Positions 49,563-59,429 are shown, counted from the stretch's first letter. The stretch: DNA of 64,000 nt from JAUVKT01 sp942491535 (GCA_942491535.1 CALOBV010000025.1:218114-282113); one strand, 5' to 3'. Notes: generated by a model from the letters alone, not told the origin. A program made the numbers and translations.

Positions 49563-51929
49563 ATGCTTCTACATAATTTCCTGATAGTTTTCCGTAGTCT
49601 TAAAAGAGATAAAACTTCGTTTTTCATTAACCTGATTGGATTGTCAACAGGCCTGGCCTGTGTCTTATTGATTTACCTGTGGGTTTACGATGAGTTAAAG
49701 ACAGATAAGTTTCATGAGAAGGATGAGTTTCTATACCAGGTGCTTACAAATCACCCGAATGAAGGTGGTTTAGATACATGGAGATTTGGCCCAATTCCTC
49801 TTGCGCCTGCACTTCTCGAAGAAATGCCCGAGCTTGAATATGCAGTAAGTACTTCCCAGGTAAAGACGGATTATTTACTTTCTAATGGTGAGGAGAGTTT
49901 CGATGCATCCGGGTTTTATGCAGATGAAAATTTCTTCAATATATTTTCTTATGAATTTCTTAAAGGGGATCGCAGCACAGTTCTAAAGGAGACAAACTCC
50001 GCGGTTATTACTGAAAAAATGGCCTTGATGCTATTTAATACAACGGATAACATTATGGGTAAGATGATTAGCTGGCAGAGGGGGGATACAAAAAAAGATA
50101 TTGTTATTACAGGTATTTTAAAAGATCTTCCTTCTAACTCGTCCGAACAATTTGATTTTGCTGTTTCTTTCGAAGTATTCAAAGATCTGGCCGGTTCTTC
50201 CGCAACGTGGGGAAATCACCAGGCCAGGATTTACCTGCTATTAAAACCGGGAATAAATATTTCTACATTAAGTAATAAAATTGTCGACTTTATCAAAACC
50301 AGGGATAGTAACTCTAATGTAACACTGTTGCTTCAGAAATACTCTGATGGTTATCTGTATAACAGCTTCGAGAATGGTAAACAGGTTGGTGGAAGAATTG
50401 AATATGTTAGATTATTCTCAATAATCGCAATTTTTATTTTAGTTATTGCCTGCATCAACTTTATGAATATGTCAACTGCAAAAACATTCAGAAAAATTAA
50501 AGAAGTTGGCATAAAAAAGGCAATAGGCGCAAAAAGAAAATCGCTGGTATTTCAATATTTGAGCGAATCTTTAGTCATTACCTTTTTAGCATTTCTTATA
50601 GCTATAGAAATTGTTGTTCTTTTTCTGCCACAATTCAATGAGATTACCGGCAAACAGCTTTCATTAGATCTCAGCGGAAGAATGATATTAGTAGGAGCTA
50701 TAATCATGCTGTTCACCGGCTTAATTTCAGGAGCTTATCCGGCATTGTACCTGTCAGGTTTTAGACCTGCGATTGTTTTAAGAGGAAAAATAGATAACTC
50801 TTCTGGCGAATTAATTATACGAAAAGGTCTTGTTGTGTTTCAGTTTGTTTTGTCCATGCTGCTTATTGTTTCAGTTTTAGTAGTTTATAAACAGGTTGAA
50901 ATGATACAAACAAAAAATCCTGGATTCAATCGAGATAATATAGTTCAGTTTAATTTAAAAGGAAAGCTTTCAGAAAACCCGCAGTCATTTCTTTCAGAAT
51001 TGAGAAAGTTTTCAGGAATAGAGCATGCTGCCACCATGCAGGGGAGTATAGTTGGTCATACAGGAATAACACAGGGTTACTTTGATTGGGAAGGAAGAGA
51101 CCCGAATGCAGATGTTGCTTTTTATCATTTAGGAGTTGGAGTCGATATGCTTGAATTACTGGGACTTGAGATGATATCTGGAAGATCTTTCTCTATGGAT
51201 TATGGAAATGAAAATGATAAAATCATTATCAATGAGGCTGGTATAGATGTGATGGGTCTAAAGAATCCGGTAGGTAAGGTTTTTAATTTGTGGGGAAAGA
51301 ATTATGAAATTATTGGGGTCGCCAGGAACTTTAATTTCAGATCATTTCATGAAGACATAAAACCATTCTTTTTTAGATACAGTCCTGAATATGCAGAAAA
51401 AATCCTGATAAAGATTGACCAGGGAAGGGAAAAGGAATCAATTGATTATATACAGAAACTTTATAAATCATTTAATTCCGGCTATGTTTTTAATTACTCT
51501 TTTTTAAGTGATGAATATCAGAAACAATATGAAGCAGAACAGCGCATTTCGATATTGTCTAAATACTTTGCCGGATTAGCTATTCTTATTTCCTGCCTGG
51601 GATTATTTGCAATGTCCACATTTACTGCTGAACGAAGAAGAAAGGCAATAGGAATTCATAAAGTAATGGGCGCAAACGCGATCGGAATTGTTAAACTTTT
51701 ATTTGGTGAATTTACAAGAGTGGTAGCTATTGCAATTGGAATTGCAATTCCTATTTCGTACATGGTTACACATCGCTGGCTGGAAAACTTTGCTTACAAA
51801 ACCTCATTAAGCTGGTGGTTATTCGTACTTGCAAGTTTATTCACCCTAGGAATCACTTTCCTTACCGTGAGCTGGCAAAGCCTGAGAGCAGCGAATAAAA
51901 ATCCGGTTGAGGCCTTGATATATGAGTAG
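49563..51929 (+). CDS. FtsX/MacB-like ABC transporter permease
   Basis: The intact 788-residue protein has an N-terminal helix, a MacB periplasmic domain (residues 50-250), a first FtsX-type block of three helices (VIACINFMNMSTAKTFRK), a second periplasmic domain and a second FtsX block ending LRAANKNPVEALIYE. These double-core permeases, common in Bacteroidota, probably extrude molecules or transmit force across the envelope, with a separate ATPase. No ATPase gene is adjacent here. Its position after the LytS/LytTR pair suggests control by it. Confidence 0.9.
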   Translation: MLLHNFLIVFRSLKRDKTSFFINLIGLSTGLACVLLIYLWVYDELKTDKFHEKDEFLYQVLTNHPNEGGLDTWRFGPIPLAPALLEEMPELEYAVSTSQVKTDYLLSNGEESFDASGFYADENFFNIFSYEFLKGDRSTVLKETNSAVITEKMALMLFNTTDNIMGKMISWQRGDTKKDIVITGILKDLPSNSSEQFDFAVSFEVFKDLAGSSATWGNHQARIYLLLKPGINISTLSNKIVDFIKTRDSNSNVTLLLQKYSDGYLYNSFENGKQVGGRIEYVRLFSIIAIFILVIACINFMNMSTAKTFRKIKEVGIKKAIGAKRKSLVFQYLSESLVITFLAFLIAIEIVVLFLPQFNEITGKQLSLDLSGRMILVGAIIMLFTGLISGAYPALYLSGFRPAIVLRGKIDNSSGELIIRKGLVVFQFVLSMLLIVSVLVVYKQVEMIQTKNPGFNRDNIVQFNLKGKLSENPQSFLSELRKFSGIEHAATMQGSIVGHTGITQGYFDWEGRDPNADVAFYHLGVGVDMLELLGLEMISGRSFSMDYGNENDKIIINEAGIDVMGLKNPVGKVFNLWGKNYEIIGVARNFNFRSFHEDIKPFFFRYSPEYAEKILIKIDQGREKESIDYIQKLYKSFNSGYVFNYSFLSDEYQKQYEAEQRISILSKYFAGLAILISCLGLFAMSTFTAERRRKAIGIHKVMGANAIGIVKLLFGEFTRVVAIAIGIAIPISYMVTHRWLENFAYKTSLSWWLFVLASLFTLGITFLTVSWQSLRAANKNPVEALIYE

Positions 51930-52006
51930 CTTAAGCCCAGAGGGCGAAGAGCATGGAGCATGGAGCAGAGGGGATCTCTTTATGTTGGCACTGCCTCAAT
52001 TACGAG

Positions 52007-52027
52007 ATCCCTGGTCAAGCCAGGGAT
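52007..52027. repeat. Palindromic intergenic element (ATCCCTGG/CCAGGGAT)
   Basis: ATCCCTGG, five bases, CCAGGGAT, with flanks nearly identical to the copy at 54676-54696 (ATTACGAG before, GACA after). It resembles the dispersed intergenic palindromes that give the false peptide IPGLTRDL. Confidence 0.75.
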
Positions 52028-52099
52028 GACAGATCAGGAATCGTTGATCTGGCATCTTAAATCAAAGACTTTATAAACTCTATCAACCTTATAAACATT

Positions 52100-52290
52100 A
52101 TCAACTTTATCAACGTTTACACGATTTAACGATTTAACGATTCAACCCTTCATCCATTCAACGATTACACCATTCAACACTTCAACGTTTCAACGATTAC
52201 ACGATTCAACATTTCAACATTCGCCTTCAACCATTCAACACTTCAACGTTTCAACGATTACACGATTCAACATTTCAACATTCCTCTTCG
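52100..52290. repeat. TTCAAC-word repeat array with a 61-bp tandem duplication
   Basis: The stretch is built of TTCAAC, TTTAACGA, ACGATTACAC and ACATTCA words. Two copies of 61 and 53 bases, 52170-52230 and 52231-52283, are identical over 53 bases starting CCATTCAACACTTCAACG. No open frame of note. Related but less regular stretches occur at about 42400-42460 and 54750-54920. Confidence 0.85.
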
Positions 52291-52368
52291 GAAGTATCTG
52301 GTAATGAATGATTAAATACATAATGAACCAAAGGTACTTCCGGCTGTTTAACAATAAATTATATTGTC

Positions 52369-52961
52369 ATGAAAATAAAAACTCTGTTAATAACTGCTAT
52401 CCTGATGATTAGCTCTTTTGTTTCTGCTCAGATACCTGAAAAAGCTGAAGATATTTCTCCGCTTTTGATAGGTGAGATAATCCGGAAGTAAACCTTTTAT
52501 CAGTTAATGGAAAAGATCAAAATCTTACGGATCTTATTTCTGCTTTACCTTCAGTAATTCTTTTCTACAGGGGAGGTTGGTGTCCTTACTGTAATGCACA
52601 CCTCTCAGATATCCAGACTGCCGAAGATAGTATTATTGAACTGGGATACCAGATTATTGCAATCAGTCCTGAATCGCCGGAAAGTGCTATTGCTTCTTCG
52701 GAAAAGAACAAACTTGGGTATAATCTGCTATCTGATGCTGACGGTAACTTAATCAGAAAGCTTGGCATTGCTTTTAAAGCACCTGACAGATATTCAGAAA
52801 GGTTATTATCTAATTCAGACGGCCTTAACACTGGCTTCTTGCCGGTTCCATCGGTTTTTGTTGTTGATAAGGAAGGTAAAATATTATTTGAATATATCAG
52901 CCCTGATTATAAAACACGAATCAGCTCAAAACTTCTGCTTGCAGTTTTAAAGAATCTATAG
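52369..52961 (+). CDS. Secreted redoxin/peroxiredoxin-like protein (one frameshift)
   Basis: Signal peptide (MKIKTLLITAILMISSFVSA) then a redoxin domain: VILFYRGGWCPYCNAHL with a CxxC pair, ELGYQIIAISPESPESA, GFLPVPSVFVVDKEG. The frame breaks at about 52488, where ATAATCCGGAAG should read ATAATNCCGGAAG to give PEVNLLSVNGK. Corrected length about 197 residues. It is likely to be a periplasmic thiol peroxidase or disulfide reductase. Confidence 0.85.
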
Positions 52962-53236
52962 CATTGCGCCATTTAGCATAATATTGAGACAAAGGACAAA
53001 GGACGAAGGACCAGGGGAGAGATTGTTTTATGAATGTGTCATCCTCGCGAAAGCGGGGATCTCAGTTGATTGTCGCTGTATTTGCTTAAGCCTTCGCCCA
53101 ACCTTCGCTTAGCTACGATTGGCGGTTTGAGGCTTTTTGTTAAGAAATGGCAATTTTTAGGATATGGTTTTAATATCAATACTGAAGGAAAAAAACTTCT
53201 TGATTCACTTAAATTAATTATTTTAAATTTGACGAT
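52962..53236. other. Intergenic region with short repeats
   Basis: Contains ACAAAGGACAAAGGACGAAGGACC (a 7-base tandem-like series), the imperfect palindrome ATCCTCGCGAAAGCGGGGAT near 53041-53060 and CTTCGCCCAACCTTCGCTTAG. Nothing gene-like was seen. Confidence 0.5.
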
Positions 53237-53575
53237 ATGATAATTATTAAAGTAGCAGACACCCCAATTACAGAAACACCTCATAAGGTTGATGTAAGGA
53301 GAATATATGATAAAGATAATGCGCAGGCTGTGCACATTACACTTCAGCCTGGTGAGGCCCTTAAACCTCATATTACGCCTGTTGATGTGTTTTTCTATGT
53401 ACTTGAAGGATTCCCTGAGATTCGGGTAGGAGAGGAGAGGGTCGGTGTAACTCAGGATTGCCTTGTAGAGAGTCCGAAAGGTGTGGCTCATTGTCTTTTC
53501 AATAACTCCGATAGAATTGCAAGAATCCTGGTTGTAAAATCACCCAGACCTACTTCCCAGACAAAGCTGTTGTAG
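53237..53575 (+). CDS. Cupin-domain protein
   Basis: A 112-residue single-domain cupin: HITLQPGEALKPHITPVDVFFYVLEG is the first cupin motif and CLVESPKGVAHCLFNNS the second, with His as metal ligands. Small stand-alone cupins act as isomerases, dioxygenases or sensors; the substrate is not readable. It is intact and lies alone between repeat regions. Confidence 0.85.
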   Translation: MIIIKVADTPITETPHKVDVRRIYDKDNAQAVHITLQPGEALKPHITPVDVFFYVLEGFPEIRVGEERVGVTQDCLVESPKGVAHCLFNNSDRIARILVVKSPRPTSQTKLL

Positions 53576-53749
53576 TATTAATCGTAGCAGTATTTAGCTG
53601 TTATATTTATATATACTTGAGGTAAGTAAGTCTTGTTTCTCTATTTTTTGTAAATTCTGACATCAGCAATTTATGTTATGAAAATACACCTTGTATCCCT
53701 GCGAAAACCCCTTTATCAAACAGTGCTAAAGCAAAACCATCGGGAATTG

Positions 53750-54514
53750 CTAGAATTTAACGTTTACCCCGATAGTAACAACATTATCAATCCTGCCCAG
53801 GAAGTCAGGCGGCTGGCTATCGTACCTGAATGTTACCGAAGTAATTATATCAAAGTGCCTGGCTATCGAGACGCTTAAACTAAAGTCATCCAGTAGCCTG
53901 TAGTCTGCAAAGTCTTTTAAGTAGGGTTGGTAATATATTACATTATTAATTTTAATCTTAGTTCCTATTAACCATTTGAAACCATTAACGACCGATAGCC
54001 TCATATATCTTGTTTCAGATATCTCATCCGGCAAAAGATTTGTCTCATTTAATATTTCTACTTCTCTCATTAATCCAGCACTTAGATTAAGTTTAATACT
54101 ATCACTCTTTATCATTTCAAAGTTAAGTCCCGCACCGAGCACAACTCGTTTATTAAGAAGTAAAACATCATTGAATTGAATCTGGTAAAACTCAAATGTC
54201 TTTAATCTTTCGTTTATAAAATACCTGTGCCTGAGGTGTGCAAAACCTGTATTTAATATCTTATTGTTTGATTCAGACAGCACCGAATAACCTCCAAAAA
54301 GCATCAAATCGTTATTCTTCCTGATAAATATTATACTTGGTGCAATATTAATCTGATTGGTATTCGAATTACCATTGGTACCGTTATACGACAATGTAAG
54401 CGAATATATGGTTGAATCGGCGCCACCAATAAGCTGCTCCGCATTAATTATTGTTTGCGAGATGCCAATATTGGCAACTAATAGAAAGCATAATCCAAGT
54501 ATAGCTTTTCTCAT
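53750..54514 (-). CDS. Small outer-membrane beta-barrel protein
   Basis: 254 residues with a signal peptide (ending GISQTIINA) and strand patterns (IYSLTLSYNGTNGNSNTNQI, FIRKNNDLMLFGGYSVL, ITSVTFRYDSQPPDF). It ends VVTIGVNVKF with C-terminal Phe. This resembles DUF481-type barrels. A reading frame on the plus strand inside it (53678-53878) is an artefact. Confidence 0.78.
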   Translation of the reverse strand: MRKAILGLCFLLVANIGISQTIINAEQLIGGADSTIYSLTLSYNGTNGNSNTNQINIAPSIIFIRKNNDLMLFGGYSVLSESNNKILNTGFAHLRHRYFINERLKTFEFYQIQFNDVLLLNKRVVLGAGLNFEMIKSDSIKLNLSAGLMREVEILNETNLLPDEISETRYMRLSVVNGFKWLIGTKIKINNVIYYQPYLKDFADYRLLDDFSLSVSIARHFDIITSVTFRYDSQPPDFLGRIDNVVTIGVNVKF

Positions 54515-55201
54515 AGTGGTTATGTCTTATGGTAGATATTCAAGAATACTTTCCAAAGTATAAAAAAGATAGCATTCCGGCCTATTAAGATCGATTATAT
54601 TTACATAAAGTTAAAAAAAGATATGATGAATGAGTTCGTAGAATTCAGGAACATGATCAGTGCCTGAATTACGAGATCCCTGGTCAGGCCAGGGATGACA
54701 ATTGCCGCCAGGCAAGAAGATCTGGAACTTAAATCAACAACTCTATAAACCTTATCAACCATTTCAACGATTACACCATTTAACACTTCAACAATTACAC
54801 CATTTAACACTTCAACATTTCAACGATTACACGATTCAACACTTCAACATCTCAATATTTGCCTTCAACGATTAAACGATTTAACGATTCAACACTTCAA
54901 CATTTGCCTTCAACGATTACCCAAATAACTTACATCTTTCTAATGCAATACCTCTTACATACGTCCCCCTAAGTCTAAAACAAGGTAGGAGAACTAAACT
55001 TGGTTTATCAAATCTAATTTCCTAACTTTGATTAAAGCAACCAAACTTAAAGGAATATCACTTCTATTCTGAGCCGCTCTTAAACCTGATTACCATTGAC
55101 TCATGATCACGGATAATCATGTAAAGTCTTATTAGATTAATTGTAATCTATATGTAAGATAAATTCTGATCCTGCCGTATTTAAAATTTTAATACTCATT
55201 T
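54515..55201. repeat. Intergenic region with palindrome and TTCAAC-word repeats
   Basis: The palindrome ATCCCTGG/CCAGGGAT at 54676-54696 matches the element at 52007-52027. From 54750 to 54920 the words ACCATTTAACACTTCAAC, ACGATTCAACACTTCAAC, ATTTGCCTTCAACGATT recur. A minus-strand frame (54601-54810) spelling VIVEVLNGVIVEM and IPGLTRDL is only the repeat in translation. The remaining 280 bases hold no recognised site. Confidence 0.75.
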
Positions 55202-57151
55202 ATGAAGACCAAAATCTTTAAACTAATTTTTGTTAGTCTGGTATTCTCAATGGCTCTTTCCGGCTGTAAAAAAAATGACCCGACAGAACCAAACAATGAA
55301 CCTGAAGAAAAAAAATCAGCTCTCCGATTTGAATTAACTGAACCTGTTCGTAATTCAATTATTGAAGAAGGGACTATAGATGAGTACCTGATTACTGTAT
55401 CAGGGAAAGCATGTGATAGCCTTAATTCGGTAATAGGTGTAACTATTAATCAATCTGCGCTTAGCCTCCAGGCTAATGGTGATTGTCAGACATTCAGCAC
55501 TGAAATGGGTAGTAAATGGGGTATGAATATAATTGACGGACTTGCCGAGAATGATATAGGTGGTAAAATTTCACTTGTTCAATCTTATATTCGCAGTCCG
55601 GAATTTTACCCTTCTCCTTATAATGGGGGTGAGGCCACCAGTATTTCAGCTGCATGGTCGGGAAGGTTTGGGCAGGAAATTATTGATGATGGTGACAGAG
55701 CCGATATTGATGATATGGCCAGCATTATTTCGCTGGCAATAAACAATGTTGATTTTGGGGAGAGTATCCCGCAGATTCTTGCCAATTCTATAACTACTTC
55801 ACATCATGATTGCTGGTGGCCCATCTCTGATCAAAACAATAAATCCGGGGTCAAGCTGGAAAGAAATGGATCATTTGAATCAGGAGATATTACAATAAAC
55901 AGTGTGCTGGCCAAACCAGGTAAGATTGATCTTGATTTTGATATTGCCAGCTCAAAATTACCTCTTGTGGTAGACGCGTATCAGGATTTATATTGTGTTT
56001 GGCCATTCGAGGTACATGAGCATGCCACTGGATACTTTAGTCTCGGCAATACAAATGTAACAGCTAGTTTAAATATATTGAATACGGAGAATGGTATTGA
56101 AGTTACACTCGGGGAGTCTAATATCAATCTGCCTACGCCTACCATCTTTATAAATATTAGTGGGATTTCCTGGCTCGAAGATTTAGTAAGCAGCATTCTT
56201 AGTGCTGGTATTAGTTCTTTTACGTCGTCTTTAGAAGGTTCGCTAAATGAATTTTTAGGTTCTGAATTGGGTGATTTGCTGATGAGTTCAATTGAAAGTT
56301 TCGGGATGGAACAAACAATGCTAATTCCGGAACCTGTTAACTTACAGCTTGATGTTTATTCATCTCTTAGTAGACTAATATCTCAGGAAGGAAGTATTGA
56401 TATTGAATTGGAGGCCAATGTTAAACCTGCTGTTTACAAAAAAGATCAAGAACAACTAATCTATGGTTCCATTGTAGGAGAGCAGATGCAAACTTCATAT
56501 GAGAGTGAAGATACTCCCTATGCTCTGGGGGTCCAGGATGAGTATATAAACCAGGTACTCTGGGCTGTCTGGGCAGGTGGAGGTTTTGATGTGCCGGATG
56601 GAAATAATGATTATATTAATAGTCTGAGAAATTCAACAGGTCTGGAGGCAGAAATATTATCCCTTGAAACAGGCCTGCCACCCGTACTGATGGCATCTGA
56701 TATCGATTCTGAATTCATGATATGTACAGGAGAAATATTGATCAGATCAATGGTTAATCCACAATTATTAGGGGAGGAGGAGCCAGGAACAAATCCTGTA
56801 GAAATTTCTACTTATGTTTCCATGATATTTACAGGGAATCTTGAAATTGAAGAGGGAACAGATGAGTTTTCTATTGTCCAGACCAATGAACCGGAGATAC
56901 ATGTACAGATACAGGACCGCGAACTGACAGATGCATCTATTGATCTGGAGGAAAAGTTTGCTTCTTTCGCAAAGGAATTATTTGAAGACTATCTTAGTGC
57001 TGTTGTGAGAGAAATAGATATTCCTTCATTTTCTATTGGTGAATTAGTGGACATGCCCGATGGAACAGAGTGGGCCCTGGGTAATGGAGCAATAAATTAC
57101 TATAAGGGATATCATAAGATAGTAGGAAATATTGAGATCAGGGAAAAATAA
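55202..57151 (+). CDS. Large lipoprotein, possibly TULIP/BPI-like lipid-binding
   Basis: Lipoprotein of 649 residues (lipobox ALSGC, Cys22). Residues 45-115 are a beta-sandwich-like domain (LITVSGKACDSLNSVIGVTI, GSKWGMNIIDGLAEND). Residues 130-400 contain SWLEDLVSSILSAGISSFTS and DFDIASSKLPLVVDA, a pattern of amphipathic strands and a long helix reminiscent of tubular lipid-binding (TULIP) folds. The C-terminal part ends with a strand-rich IREIDIPSFSIGELVD-like segment. Similar architecture is better known in myxobacterial secreted lipoproteins. The assignment is tentative and lipid binding is not demonstrated. Confidence 0.5.
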   Translation: MKTKIFKLIFVSLVFSMALSGCKKNDPTEPNNEPEEKKSALRFELTEPVRNSIIEEGTIDEYLITVSGKACDSLNSVIGVTINQSALSLQANGDCQTFSTEMGSKWGMNIIDGLAENDIGGKISLVQSYIRSPEFYPSPYNGGEATSISAAWSGRFGQEIIDDGDRADIDDMASIISLAINNVDFGESIPQILANSITTSHHDCWWPISDQNNKSGVKLERNGSFESGDITINSVLAKPGKIDLDFDIASSKLPLVVDAYQDLYCVWPFEVHEHATGYFSLGNTNVTASLNILNTENGIEVTLGESNINLPTPTIFINISGISWLEDLVSSILSAGISSFTSSLEGSLNEFLGSELGDLLMSSIESFGMEQTMLIPEPVNLQLDVYSSLSRLISQEGSIDIELEANVKPAVYKKDQEQLIYGSIVGEQMQTSYESEDTPYALGVQDEYINQVLWAVWAGGGFDVPDGNNDYINSLRNSTGLEAEILSLETGLPPVLMASDIDSEFMICTGEILIRSMVNPQLLGEEEPGTNPVEISTYVSMIFTGNLEIEEGTDEFSIVQTNEPEIHVQIQDRELTDASIDLEEKFASFAKELFEDYLSAVVREIDIPSFSIGELVDMPDGTEWALGNGAINYYKGYHKIVGNIEIREK

Positions 57152-57900
57152 ATAGGCAAAAGACATTTGAATATCGAACACCGATTTGTGATTTTTGAAG
57201 TAATTGATATACAGCATGTTATAGTTATTAGTTAAAAAACTAATAAACAATAAGTTAGGTGTATATATCTAATTTCTATTTAACCCCGAGTGCTTCGCTA
57301 CAGGGCAGGCATAATGTTAGAAAGCGGCAAAAGACTAACGACAAACGGCTAACGGGAAAGATGTGTTTTTACAAAACTATCTGAATTGCCGTTAGGCAAT
57401 TAGTTCTTAAATCGAGAATCGTTAATCTGGCATCTTAAATCAAAAAGGCTTTTCTAAATTATACAGACCCAGATACCTCGTCAATACATTGACTCGGAAT
57501 GACAGCTTCTAAACAGCGAGGCTTGCCGAGCGCTCAACAGTCCCGAGATCCCGATAGCCATCGGGACGGGACGCTCAACAGTGAAGCCCCGATAGCTATC
57601 GGGGTAGCTGAACGCTCAACAATTTTTAATAGGAGGGAGGGCAAAAGAAAACTCGAAGATGAGCAGTGGGTGAATACTCTTTTAGCGAATGAAAGGAGCT
57701 AAATGGGTGTGGAAGGAATAAGTGTACATTAAGAAAATGCTATGATCTCTGGCATATCTCTCATCACGGAAAGAGTTTTCCTATCTAGCAAAGTATTCTG
57801 CTCTTGACTTATATTTTAAAATTTATTACCTTGTATTGTCTCATTGCTGTAACACATTGAACACGTTCAAAGTGATTTTATTAACCAAAAACTTATTGTT
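57152..57900. other. Non-coding gap with repeat elements
   Basis: Apart from the composite element (57493-57643) there are short words such as ACGACAAACGGCTAACGG (57340) repeated at 58850 as CGACTAACGGCTAACGG. An ORF over the element (57499-57702) is not protein-like and is rejected. No RNA gene was seen. Confidence 0.6.
57493..57643. repeat. Composite intergenic element, copy A
   Basis: Contains TTCTAAACAGCGAGGCTTGC, a near-palindrome around CCCGATAGCCATCGGG, the palindrome CCCCGATAGCTATCGGGG, and the end AACAATTTTTAATAGGAGGG. Copy B at 59026-59195 shares nearly all of it. Confidence 0.85.
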
Positions 57901-58098
57901 ATGAAGAAAGTTATCAGTTTAACTTTTTTATCATGCTGGCAGTAACCTTATCAGATTGTACCAAAGATCAATCATATACATATGATGATATTATAGATGA
58001 GCTAAAAACACTCTCCGATGAAAATGGATGACACCATAATGGATGTGGTTAACATGGAAGGATTTAATACCGCAACTGATGATAAGCTTCAAAAATAA
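57901..58098 (+). CDS. Small lipoprotein, broken by two indels
   Basis: Corrected reading MKKVISLTFFIMLAVTLSDC, then KDQSYTYDDIIDELKTLSDE, MDDTIMDVVNMEGFNTATDD. One T missing in the T-run near 57925 and one extra A near 58021 explain the stops. A lipobox-like TLSDC ends the signal sequence. Size about 65 residues; no family recognised. It precedes a small membrane protein gene. Confidence 0.5.
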
Positions 58099-58405
58099 GT
58101 GGGTAAGATTCCATAGGGAAAAAACCCAATCACCAACGAACAACAGAGTTCTGCTATTCAAGCCGCTTAGTTTTTTTTTAGTCCTCCTGTTTCCATTATT
58201 CTTATATTTAAACGAATCGGCAGGACTTAAATCAATATCTGGATTTGTATTACTACTGCTAAATGTAGTAATATTAATTATTCTAGTTGTTGATCTATTA
58301 AGCGATATGGGAAAGAAAAACTTTAATTTCACTACTTTATTTTATTTTTTGATATTTTCATTCCTGGTTTGCTATATTGGTGCTAAGATTTTACCGCTAA
58401 TGTGA
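58079..58405 (+). CDS. Small hypothetical membrane protein
   Basis: Charged start (FKNKWVRFHREKTQSPTNNR) followed by three hydrophobic segments: PLSFFLVLLFPLFLYL, FVLLLLNVVILIILVVDLL and FYFLIFSFLVCYIGAKILPL. About 108 residues; start uncertain (58043 or 58079). No family recognised. Confidence 0.45.
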   Translation: MISFKNKWVRFHREKTQSPTNNRVLLFKPLSFFLVLLFPLFLYLNESAGLKSISGFVLLLLNVVILIILVVDLLSDMGKKNFNFTTLFYFLIFSFLVCYIGAKILPLM

Positions 58406-59025
58406 ACAATGGCATTTATCCCAATAAGCACTAGAGAATTTAAGCAAGTGTCTGAAAACGTGAATAGCATTTGAAAAATTCCTGTGTCTCTGATAATATT
58501 TATAGAACGGGGGCAGTTATTTAACACAACGTCCAATTATAGGCAAAGGCTTGATTCGCAGGCACAAGACTAAAGACGCAAGACTCAAGGGTTGAAGATT
58601 CAAAGATTATCAGATTGACTCACTCTGTTCGTCGAGCTCACTTACTTCGCCTGCCTACGGCAGTCTCAGCACGTTCGGTTGTAAGATATCTACGTATTAA
58701 AAGCAGTATTAAAATACGTAGTATGATGGATTAAAGTCTGTATCTGGCTGTGTTACTGTTAATTGCAGTATAAAAATTTAACATATTGATATATAAGGTG
58801 TTATATAGGTTGATATAATTTCTATGTAACATAATGTTAGGAATGCGGCAAACGACTAACGGCTAACGGCTAATGGCCAACGGGAGGAATGTGAATTAAG
58901 ATTTAAGATTAACGATTCTTGATTTTTGATTTGTTTCAGATCTAGAATCTGAAATTTGGCATCGGCAATCTTAAATCAATTACCTTCTTTAATAACCAGA
59001 ACCGGATTCCTCGTCGCTTTGCTCT

Positions 59026-59195
59026 GTCGGAATGACATTTCTAAACAGCGAGGCTTACCGAGCGCTAAACAGTCCCGAGATCCCGATAGCCATCGGGACG
59101 GTGAGGGAAAGGGAGGAAAAGACGCCCAACAGTGAAGCCCTGATAGCTATCGGGGGTAGCTGAACGCTCAACAATTTTTAATAGGAGGGAGGGCA
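59026..59195. repeat. Composite intergenic element, copy B
   Basis: Shares TTTCTAAACAGCGAGGCTTA, CCCGATAGCCATCGGGACGG, GATAGCTATCGGG, and AACAATTTTTAATAGGAGGG with copy A, but carries an insertion of about 20 bases (TGAGGGAAAGGGAGGAAAAG) after the first palindrome. Confidence 0.85.
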
Positions 59196-59421
59196 ATTAA
59201 ACCTTCATGCAAGTAGTTAAGAGAACAATCTTTTTGCGAGCGGAGTGAGCGAAATGTGTGTTCTGGTTGTTTAATAATGTTTTATATCAACCTGCATTTA
59301 CTATATTGTATCTTAATCTTCTTTTAGCTTTAAAATAAAATATCAAAGAAACGTCTGCTCAAGTAATATAAAAACCACGTAAAATTAACATTAGCTTAAT
59401 ATATTCTAGATCGGTATATCT

Positions 59422-59429
59422 TATCTTTG
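59422..59429 (+). promoter_or_regulatory. -7 promoter element of the PhoB-like operon
   Basis: TATCTTTG matches TAnnTTTG exactly, 75 bases before the start at 59505. No TTG box at -33 is seen. Confidence 0.4.

Noticed and set aside
52100..52290. CRISPR array
   Set aside because: The repeats are low-complexity words of variable length without uniform spacers and there are no cas genes.
53678..53878. Small plus-strand frame before and inside the beta-barrel gene
   Set aside because: Overlaps the strand of a convincing secreted barrel protein and has no motif of its own.
54601..54810. Minus-strand frame with VIVEVLNGVIVEM and IPGLTRDL
   Set aside because: A translation of the palindromic and TTCAAC repeat elements rather than a gene.
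57499..57702. Frame of 67 codons over the composite element
   Set aside because: The same element at 59.0 kb does not keep a frame, so the reading is not under coding selection.
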